The notes under the pieces were generated by a model. That model did no database searches, was not told where the DNA came from, and worked only from the letters and a program-made list of their open reading frames with translations. Shown one piece after another: positions 22,537 to 32,200 of a stretch of 64,000 nucleotides of DNA (positions are counted from its first letter, which is position 1; every line of letters begins with the position of its first letter). The DNA is taken from NCBI GenBank assembly GCA_012931725.1, contig CM022945.1:18276580-18340579 (forward strand). Reading direction: 5' to 3'. The translations under genes and the position numbers were made by a program. Source of the stretch: Litsea cubeba (taxonomy: Eukaryota > Streptophyta > Magnoliopsida > Laurales > Lauraceae).

Positions 22537-23528
22537 AACTAAAAGATTCAAAATTATAACTGATGGTCAAAATCTAACTTTTGATTGGAATTTGTAATGT
22601 TCGATATTCACATAGAGTGATATATTAATATATTATGGCTTCCCAAGTTTTGGCTGTGTTGTTCTTTTTTTTGGAATTCTAAACTTTAATCACCTTAAAA
22701 GCCAAAGAGTGGCCTTTGGAGGAATTCCCTAAATTCTAACTTTTATTTTGGGATGCTTGAGTGAAGATGAAGATTAGGAAATTCCACTTATGAGACAACT
22801 TCTGAGATCAGTTTCTTTATTTGAATTCTAGGAATTCTTATCCGAAAAATTTATGAATTTCCAGACATAGTAGAATTCCTGGACGCTCTCTCTGTAGTTG
22901 GGCATCAAGAATTCAATATAAAAGTAAAGGAGCTGGAATTTTGGAATTCCAAAGGTTATTTGAGTCTTTTCGGTTAGAATCTATAACTCCTGAAAAGAAA
23001 CATAACATTTGAAAATGCGAAGATACAAGCCATCACACTATGTCTAAAAATTCTCCAACCTACAAAAATAACCTGATAGAAACTCTTGTAAGGAAAAGGG
23101 CCCTTCTTCGTACAAGAATTATCGGAAATTCAACTAATAAATTGAGAGTGTTTTGGTGGGATTTCCGGTTGTTAGGAGTTCATGACTAAAAACACAGTGG
23201 TTATTCCGGGGAATTTTATAGTCCCTTTGTGATTTGGTTTGAGGGACGAGAATTAGATAAGCGGGCAATTATGTGAAAAGTTTTATGTTTTTTGGGCTAG
23301 CAGAAGTTGTAGAACTCTATATTTCTGAATGCTTTTTCCGACGAGGTACGTTTTCTCTTTTTGAGCAGTTTGTTGTTTTTCTTATTGCCTTTCCTTTTTG
23401 GCTTTGTACTGTCGGTCTGTGTTGGATTTTTTATGGTTCATTTGCTTTTAATATAAGTTATGTAATCCATAAATAAAAGTAATGAGCTTTATATAATAAC
23501 AGTTGTTAATTTGTTATGCCTTCATTAT
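22537..23528. other. Intergenic, transposon-like words, no gene seen
   Basis: GAATTCC/GGAATTC words recur through 22670-23240. A stretch near 23165-23225 (ACAGTGGTTATTCC, GGGGAATTTTATA) resembles one near 53250 (ACAGTGGTTGTCCC, CGGAATTTTGAATT), suggesting two old copies of one element. No boundaries are definable. Confidence 0.35.
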
Positions 23529-23658
23529 GAGTGGACCAATAACAATTCGCCGCATCATCTAAAAATATAAGTGATTTGAAGTTTAAAAAGTTTAAATCAG
23601 ATGAAAGAAAAATCACTAAGTTTTTAGATGACGCGGCGGAACTGTTATTGGTCCACTC
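23529..23658. mobile_element. 130-bp foldback element (hairpin-forming)
   Basis: The left arm GAGTGGACCAATAACAATTC, continuing GCCGCATCATCTAAAAA, is nearly perfectly complementary to the right arm, TTTTTAGATGACGCGGCG then GAACTGTTATTGGTCCACTC. Weaker pairing continues inward (AAGTGATTTGAAGTTTAAA with TTTAAATCAG...AATCACT), so almost the whole segment folds on itself. It looks like a minimal MITE or foldback transposon; no convincing target duplication was seen. If transcribed it would form a long hairpin able to feed small-RNA production. Confidence 0.8.
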
Positions 23659-24534
23659 ACGGCGAAAGTATAATAACTGCAATTGGTGGATCCGGACTCC
23701 TCCGTACGTTGATCACCTATCTTCTATTAGCCATGCCTACAAATCTGTATCTAATTGGGTAAATTAGCCAAAGGTTTTTAAATACTGTCCTTAAGGCCTC
23801 TAATCCACAGAATTTTTGGATAAAGTCTATTATCCATGCACCTAGATTTATTGCAAGCGGAGGTCCCTAAGTATGCCAAATCATACATTTACATGATTGA
23901 TTTGTCCTTCTAACCATTTGAAGTTATGTCACGCATTTAATCCGTAATTTTAAACTCCTTAACATGATATTTAATGGTTGATTTGCCCCTTTAAATGCAT
24001 CAAGCTGTCTAACGGATTTTTATTTTCTAGTTTTCGATAAAATTTTAAATTCAAATGAGATGAAATATATCAAGTTTCAAATTCAAATGGAGAGAATGAT
24101 TCCAAGCCTCCTACACCAATGTCCGATTCGATGTAGAGGCACTACTTGCAAAAGCTTTCATGGATTTTTCTTTCTCCATCATCATATAACAAGCTTCAAA
24201 TCTGATCATTAGCTTATTTTTTCCAACCGATCTTTGCCCCAACCTCATTGTTGAAGAGTTTTTGTGCGTGGGAGTCTCTGTGCTCGTTACCCCACAGGAC
24301 ATATGAGAAGAATTGCCACAAAGACATATCAGAAGTATTGAACTGAATCTTTGCCCCACACAAGATCGGTATTGACTCCTTTTAATGTGTTCATTCTAGT
24401 CGTTGCGCGAGAGCTTCTGTAGTTTTCTTCCTCACGTTGCTATTATATATCATTTCTTTTTCTTTTATTGTGAGTTTCTTCGAAAATATAATATAAGTTT
24501 ATCTTAGTTTTTTTTTTAAATGTTTTGTTTTTCA
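23659..24534. other. Intergenic, no gene seen
   Basis: AT-rich; a - strand frame at 24111-24359 has coding-like composition but matches nothing I recognise and lacks clear splice context. Confidence 0.35.
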
Positions 24535-24705
24535 AACTCAGATAAATTTATCTGAACTTCTGGCAAAACTCAGACAAATTTATCTGAGTCTTGAAACAAT
24601 TTTTCTGAGTTTCGAACAAATTTATTTGAATTTGGACCAAATTTATATGAGTTTGGAACAAATTTATCCGAATTTGAAAAAAATTTGTCTGAGTTTTGCT
24701 CAGAC
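24535..24705. repeat. Degenerate 24-bp tandem repeats
   Basis: The core AAATTTATCTGAGTTTGGAAC recurs about seven times with substitutions (TTATATGAG, TTATCCGAA, TTGTCTGAG). Because the unit is a multiple of three, the - strand stays open and would read an eight-residue repeat (QTQINLFE-like). There is no flanking gene structure, so this is taken as a decayed minisatellite. Confidence 0.75.
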
Positions 24706-26092
24706 CCATGTATAGATTTTCTAGATGATTTTCCATTCTCAGATATTTTTTATCTGAGTTTTGCCTAGCCTCACGTGCAGATTTTCTGGATGATTTATCC
24801 TTCATTGAATCAATTTTTCCTCATTTTCTTTCTCTTATCTGTCGTAATTCTTGATTTGTGCAGTCAAATAATTTTTGCGAAATTGACGAGTTTTCTTCCT
24901 TTTTTTTTCTCTAAATAAAATTCTTAACAAAATTAATTTTCCTTTTTTGTATACAACACATAGTTTATTAAGAGTGACACTCTGGACTATTAAACCATTT
25001 AAAACAGGACCTCCCTGTATGGACGAAACAGGGATCCAGTTCCAGAGTCTATGCATCTCAATCGCATAAACTGGAAGAATTGACGCACAAGAGAACGTCG
25101 CGTTGATTTAGCCATGTAAATGTGTCTAACTTCCACATCCTATGCGTTCTTTTGCTTTCAGAATTACATACATAAGGCACCGTTGGATGACACATGCCTC
25201 TTTGTTCCGAAAGGGCACGAAACAATAACTTTTGAATTGATGAGGCCAAGGCAAGACTATGCTTTAAAGTTGAGCGTGTGGACCATGGGCGACCCACGTT
25301 ATGACCATAATGGTGAGGCCGCCCCAAGGTCACATCTTAACGTCTCAAGAGAATCAGATTGGGCTCTAGGCCATGCCCCACATTTTGTCCCCGAAAAAAT
25401 GCCCCCACCATGTCTTACGTCTAAGACTTCGTCTCCTTCCCTCTTTTATTTTTTTTTTAAATTGCTTTATTTTTTTTTCTCCTGCCGTCTTCCCACAAAA
25501 CCCATGGTTCGATCATTCACAAACTACTCAAATATCAGGAAGGTCCCTCTCGATCCGATCTAGCTTTGCTACCTCTAAGGGTTTCCCCCCCCCCCCTTTT
25601 CTTTTTACTTTTCCCTTTGGATTATTGGTATTGGAAACCAATTATTTCTTTATTTTTTACTAGTCCATGGAGAAAAATAATCGAGACTTTTGCATGTTTT
25701 TTCTTCCACTTTCATTACGATTTCAAGCACTTGTCTAACTTTTCCTTTTGTTGATCGATCCGCGATATAACTTCTATTGTCCTTGTAATTTGCGTCTATT
25801 GAATCTTATATTGATGGAAGAGATTTTGATTTATAGGTTTTAGGCATAGACTGTTTGATTTAAAGAAATTAAAAAATGGATCTAGTGTGAATTGTATTTT
25901 TTTATTGACCATGTGCCTTTGGGCCCATGATTTGCTTATATTATTTATGTATCATGTTTGCCATAATTGTTACATCTATTGGCTAATCTTCACAACTATG
26001 CTCTCCATTTTGTATTTTTGTTCTTAGGGAAGTGAGTGATATTGTAGGTTTTGTTGTCAAGGGTATAATTTTTTCAATTGATCATTGTCTGC
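24706..26092. other. Intergenic, one unexplained coding-like stretch
   Basis: A + strand frame at about 25155-25345, following a possible acceptor (TTTGCTTTCAG at 25151-25161), reads NYIHKAPLDDTCLFVPKGHE and on to GDPRYDHNGEAA. The composition is coding-like, but I cannot assign it to a family and no partner exons are evident. It could be a captured exon fragment. The rest is AT-rich with poly-T and a C10 run near 25588. Confidence 0.3.
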
Positions 26093-26126
26093 CCCACCTA
26101 AACGAAAATCCTCGGGTCCGTCACTG
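26093..26126. mobile_element. Orphan hAT-like terminus
   Basis: In reverse complement this reads CAGTGACGGACCCGAGGATT then TTCGTTTAGGTGGGGC, matching the CAGTGGCGGACCCAGG-type ends of plant hAT elements. The element would extend leftward from here; I could not identify its other end with confidence. Confidence 0.45.
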
Positions 26127-26868
26127 GTGTGGCATGCGTTAGATTTTATTTTAAGAAACCTTGAATGAATCCAATTCTCTCTTAAAGTGCTTAACTACCT
26201 ACTAACTTTAATCATTTATGCGCTAGGCATTCACCAATTCTTGCATTGCTAAATGCTAATGAAAGTACTAGTTGGAAAAAAAAATTGAAAAAATAGAAAG
26301 CCTTGAAAAATAGTGGCAAACTGTCAAATTTCTTCACTTTTAACCCATCCTGTAAACTGAGTGAGGAGCACTCCTGAATGTTTAGAAAGTTCACTTGCTT
26401 TCTTCCTAGTAAAGTAGTAATAAAATCGCTAGCTAGCGCTTAGCAACCACCACCACCAACCACAAAAAGGATGACGGTGCTGCATGTAGGCATAGAATCC
26501 AATTGCCTAATGATGATCTTCTTTCCCTTGGTTATAAAACCACGGCCAACGTTCTATGGGCAAAGCAGCATGTTTCTCTATATTCTCAAATTCTCCTTTT
26601 CCCTTTACTACGTCTAAGTGCATGATATGATTCTACTCTTATCTAAACTAATGATGGTCAAGGTTCGAGTCAAGTGTAACAACGACGACAACATAAAAAG
26701 GGAAGTGATGAACTCTCCTAAAATCAAACGGGAGAAAATCAACGTGGCTCTGTTGGAGTTGCTGGTGGAATTTCTTTTGTGAATTCCCTTTTTAAATGGA
26801 TCTTACTTGACTTCAAAAGAGACAGATAATTTGAAACCCCTTCTTCCATAATTCCATCCATGTTAACC
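26127..26868. other. Intergenic, no gene seen
   Basis: Nothing recognised. Confidence 0.4.
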
Positions 26869-27010
26869 GGGGCGGACCGGGGGGGGGGGGGGGGGGGGGG
26901 GGGGCACGGTCCCCCCTTGCATCTTGAAATTCCCCTCAAAGAATGGCTTTGGCCCCTCCATTATATAGCCATCCATTAATTGATCGCCCCTCCATTATTT
27001 AATACTTTAT
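26869..27010. mobile_element. hAT-like left end with a 26-base poly-G tract
   Basis: GGGGCGGACC leads into an uninterrupted run of 26 G (26879-26904), then CACGGTCCCCCC and TGGCCCCTCCATTAT. The last word is shared with the hAT element at 51116 (TGGCCCCTCCATAAT at about 51221-51235), so this is probably the start of a related, truncated element in which the short G tract of the terminus has expanded. Confidence 0.45.
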
Positions 27011-28307
27011 TTAACATGGTTTTGACTCTAAAAAAATAATAAAAATATTACTGATTTTGGGAAAAAACTTAGAATGAAAAAAAGGAAAGGAAAAGAAAAA
27101 ATGAAGGAAAGGAGAACAAATAAGTAAGGTTTGATGGAGATTGGAGAAGAGGTTTCTCAATATTCATTCTAAATTATCTACACTTGTCCCAAATCTTATG
27201 ATCCAAGAGATGAGAAGAAAAATCACGTCTTCTTGTTGGATGTCTTGAAAGGAGTTGTAGGTTACAGAATTGCAGAGGTTTTGAGGTATGATTCTATGAA
27301 TAAAGAAAAGAAAAATGACCAACTCACTTTCTCTTTTACAATTTTTTTTTTTTTTACATTGCATAGATGTACCGATTTCACTACATGTCATTATGTATTT
27401 TCAATCTTTGTGGCTTATATTGAAATCTAATATGCTTAAAATTAATGTCTACTTGCTATTACATTTATTTTTAGCTCAATCAGAGTTTATCCATCGTAGA
27501 TATGTAAATATAGTTGTATTTTTTTGTTTTAATTATTATAATCCATGTCAGAGAAATCAGGTTAAAAAAAATTATTTTAAGAAGATAAAAACTAGTGGAA
27601 CCATACTTTTTAAATGATTTAGATTTTAAATATGAGTTGTTGTTATTACTTTTCTTTGAGGTTTTAAATAATAATATTTTAAATTGTGATTTACAGGTTA
27701 CATGTATAGGAAATGATCAGTACCCATATTGATATTTTTCTTGTACTTTAGTCTATATATATACAAATGGTAGATATACTAATGCATTCTTAATCACGAA
27801 GATTTTTAAAACTGCACTACGCAACATAATGGATGATAATTTTTTATGGACTCAATCTGAACCAAACCTGGCAAAAAACTCATGTGGGTTCATCCTAGGT
27901 CTGTTTGGATGACCGGGAAAGGTGGAGAAAGTTATCTATATGGTTCAAATTTACATGACCCCCCTTTTTTTTAATCCATATTCTCCAAATCGAAGTGACC
28001 GTGAGTCTTTTTTTTTTTCTTTTCTTTTTTTTTAAATTGTTTTAAAAAGAAAAGCGTAAGAATGACAGAGTTCTTGCATGGAAAATTTCAATACCTCTCA
28101 ATTTCAAATCTAACATTCTTTAGCTGAGGAATTCTTCACAGAATAAGATGAGAGGGGAAAAACAAAAGCATTTGAAATTCTAGAATTCGGAGTATTCCAT
28201 AGGCTGCTTCAAAAATATCGTAATAAATGAAGAATTGCATTTGCTTTCTTTTGAATTGAAAATTGAGGTGCATCTAGTCACAGAGAAATGTTCCTGTACA
28301 ACCTTAC
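27011..28307. other. Intergenic, no gene seen
   Basis: AT-rich with poly-T tracts near 27342 and 28005-28035. Short open frames are compositional. Confidence 0.4.
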
Positions 28308-28650
28308 GGGGCATCTTCACAGCAAGAACTTCCAGCGGACCCACCTTATAATCCATCCAAACCATTCACACAAATAGGACCCCTTGATAGTCACCAAACC
28401 CCAAGTTTGCACCAACCATATGGACTGGATTGTTCAATTGAGGGTCAATTTTTTCTCTTTAATATAATGATATTAAACTTGCAGGACATGGATCAAGAGG
28501 TTAGAGGCAAGAGATTGACTCCATTTTTTTTATATTCGGATCCATCATGAGTGGGTCTTTCCATCCCCCCATGTCCCCTGATCTGCAGGGCCCTAGGTGG
28601 GCCCCAACAGCCATGAGCCCAGTAAGACCATGCACACTGGATGTATAGGA
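28308..28650. mobile_element. MITE, AAGTGAGAAC family, copy 2
   Basis: Shares with 4759-5130 the ordered words CAAGAACTTCCAG(C/T)GG, CCATCCAAACC, TTGATAGTCACCAA, TTTAATATAATGATATTAAACTT, CATGGATCAAGAGGTTAGAGG, GAGATTGACTCC and GGGCCC. The terminal repeats are degraded. Boundaries are approximate. Confidence 0.55.
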
Positions 28651-29271
28651 ATACTACTGCAGCTGGGTATGGATATGTTCCTACATGTCAATTTGACTAC
28701 AAACCACTCTCGTCCAACATTTGTGCAAAGCCTAACATTTATCCAATGTTAAATTGATACAGTTTTTTACCAATCAATCCGAAGGTAACCTCTCTCTCTC
28801 CCTCTCCCTCTCCATAAAGTGACCATCAAAGCAGTTGGTGTTCGGGAGAGGAGAAACACACACAAACTCCATTTTTTCATGATATCACTACTGTCAGTCA
28901 CACAGCACAACAGAATTTTTAACTAGGCTACCAGTTGCACAGTACAAACAAGTCTGCCTCACGTGATCTAAGCTATTCTATTAGTTAGGTTCAGAACCTG
29001 ACTATCACCATCATATGAGAATCTTACCCATGCAGCAGACGAAGAGCATGAAAATGAAACCGATGCCTTTCTTCTTGATAAGTGGGCTTGTAGCAATTAG
29101 CCATTGTAAAGAAGTTTCATCCTCTGCGCTGACAAAAGCTTATTAACAAAGCATTTGGAGTGTCCAAGTCAACTAATTAAACCAAAAATCAATAAAGGAA
29201 GAAAGTTCTAAGTTTCTGAAATCTGCATCATCAGACATCAGCTCTGGAAGCACCTACAACAAAGGACTTCC
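28651..29271. other. 3' flank of the membrane-protein gene
   Basis: Contains a CTCTCTCC microsatellite near 28793-28815 and otherwise only the probable 3' UTR and downstream flank of the - strand gene that ends at 29272. I could not fix a polyadenylation site. Confidence 0.4.
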
Positions 29272-32200
29272 CTAGTCAGATTCACTGTCCTTCACTCCCT
29301 TCAACTTCTTTCCCAACCACAAGACTTGCATCAATCCACCATTGCACACATGAGAAAGAAACAGCCGCCCTCCTATGGTCATATAGAAAGAGATGAACTT
29401 CAAAAGCACAAAAAATGAACCGATGCCCACAAGGTGTCCAAGCATATCTCCTACCTGTCCAGCAGCCAGACAAACAAGTGTTACATGAGATGAATTAAGG
29501 GGCTGCATTATGATGTCACTTTTCAAGGGTGGTGGATAAGGTGATTTACCACCAATCTCAGGAAGATCAGTTACTATTAGTTCACTAATAAAACTATTAC
29601 TATTTTCTCTCTCTTTGATATTGCTGTCGGCATCATCATCATCATCATCTATCATCAACAAGGTTTGAAAATTTAGCATTACAGAAGGTTATCTTATGCA
29701 GTCCATCACAAAATTGGGTTTGTGGGAAGTAGGAAAACAAAGTTGGTGCATTTCTGCTTGCTACGCCACAAATCATCTTTGACTTGCAAAACTTGGAAAA
29801 AACTACCATTCAATGCAATTTTGTGCTTTGCATACTGCCCCAAACATAGGGATAGATAACCATCACTTTGAGCTGAATAATCTGCCCAATTGTGATTCGT
29901 TGTATGCATCCAAACATGACTCCAAATTTCATCCCAAATCAGTATAGGGTGCAAAATAGGTGAACCTGGTTTAACCAGTTGCCAACTTAAAGAGGTAGAG
30001 AGTGATATTTCACTGTAGATGGTTGTGAAAATGGCAACGCAAGGGCAAACACATCAGAAGGGATGGAAATTATCTTGCTGCAGCATCTAGTCCATCGCAA
30101 ATCCAAAAGCTATCCAAATGCTACATAAATCGATTGAGAGACCTAAAATGAGGGGATGAATACCTCTGTGACCTGGAACAGATCCTTAGAAGTTTCCTTG
30201 AAGAAATCGGCCATCACACAGCCGATAAATAGACCCAATGGAATCAGCAATTCTCGATCTCTTGAAATGGAGAGTGCAATATCAGACAAGGAACTGGTGA
30301 TGAAAAGAATTAACAGAAACCACTTCGATGCCTTCTTCCCAAGAAATAGGAGGCGTTGGAACACCAATTCCTCTGCTTTTTTCCATGGAAACTCTTTTGC
30401 TGATTCAGGAAAGGTTTCCCATAGTTTTTCTGTAAAATGATCCATATGGGGTTTAAGCTTACTCAGTTCAAAATGTTTTTCGTTTGGTGCGTTCAAAGAA
30501 GACTTTACAAGAAGTCGCGGACTGCAGGTCCGTGAGAACAAGGAACCATGGCAAGGGAGATATTTGCGGCCCTTGAGAAGCTTTGTCTGTAACTGAAAGC
30601 AGAACTTTCATGAGAAAGATCTAAAAAACAATGCAAATAACAAGGAAGCTATATCACAATGTTATAAGAAATTAGATTAAAAAAAAAAATGTCAACTCAA
30701 AAGTACTGTCCCCACCACCCACCAGAGAGTTTGAGGAGTGGCATAAGGCTTGGGTTTGCTCCCCACGCCATGCGTTCGAAACCCGCCCCAAATTTGTCAG
30801 TGTGTGTTTGTGTGGGTTTAGCGGGCGCCGCCTAGGGGAATAATCTTGTTGGGTCAAAGACCTCAGGGATGATCATATCATCAAAAACAAAAAAAAAAAC
30901 AAAAAAAAGTACTGTTTCCACCATATCCAGTGATGAATGCATGGACCTCGGAAGCAACAAAAAGAGTCGAAAACAGAATTTCAAATTACTAACATCCAAA
31001 CATTTGGAGCATTACGTGAAACTACATTTGGTAGGAACTGACTAAGATTTTGGCAAATTGACAAAATGTAAGGCATTTTCATGGAGTTTTACTTCTTCAC
31101 CATGTCATTTTTTTATCCTTCACATTTGAAACTCCTTTTCTTTGGTAGGCCGCCCCATATGCTGGCATGTCTTAAGGTTATCAGGGGACCACCAATCCTT
31201 GCTCAGACCTTGACCCTAAGAGAGATAATGGGCATTAATATTTGTCTGATGACCAGGCCTGAGCTTCTATGCAGGGCCATTTAGTAAACAGGCCAGGCTT
31301 AAGCCTATGCTGTAGAGGCTGTTGAAGACTATAACATTCCAGTTCAGCACGTATGGGTTATAAATGGGTGACCAGTCATTGAGTTCAAAAACAGTTGTGA
31401 CCCTGAGTGTTGAAAAGTTCTTCCTCCATAGGTTTATCAGCCCCACCATCACCTGTCCTCCATCAAATCAAAGGGTTTCAATGCACCAGATTTTATCATG
31501 GATCTCAGCCTCAATGCTCATGGATTCATTTGAGATATTTTTTATTCTTTTGACAGTCCCTGTCGGCACTCTTAAGCCCAACCCCATGCTGAGTGCAGAG
31601 GGACGGAACTTTGATGCTTGGCATATCTTTATGTTTTTTTGTATTTTTATTTTTTTCAGTCAGTACCTCCTTGTGGGTGTTTCTCATCTAAAATAGAAAC
31701 ATAGTGATTTGTGGATCCAAACATGACCATGAGCAGGTGAATTTCTGAAATCCTTAATCGCAAGAAGAGAGTGGAGTTGTGAAGAACCACTAGACTATCA
31801 TAATTATTAGATTAGGATGAGAACACATTAAACATTTAATTGTAGAGACACAAAGCCAGTAATCACTAACTGGGGAATAGATTGCTACTTTGAATTGTTG
31901 GATTGTTGGCAGTGAGAAAGAAATCGATTTGTGGGCACACTGCTAGTGACATAAGATAAGACACACATATCTAAAACAGACACAATTGCACTTTGGATTT
32001 CTGAAGTTTAAGCAGCGAACCAATTGCCGCATTCTCAATTGCAGTGAGTACAAAATTACTTAACTGAAATGCTGTACAGGAAGAGTACAAAACTGAACAA
32101 TCCAATTGAAGTGGGTAGACGATGGCCGGTTGAATCATAGTCTCAACCCAATGTCAGTGCAATGGAACAAAGTGACAAGAAATCTTTATCATATGAGGTG

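Noticed and set aside
29706..29954. - strand frame in intron 2 of the membrane-protein gene as an extra exon
   Set aside because: Joining it would need unsupported splice sites, whereas the 30164-to-29454 join is phase-consistent and gives a continuous, sensible protein.
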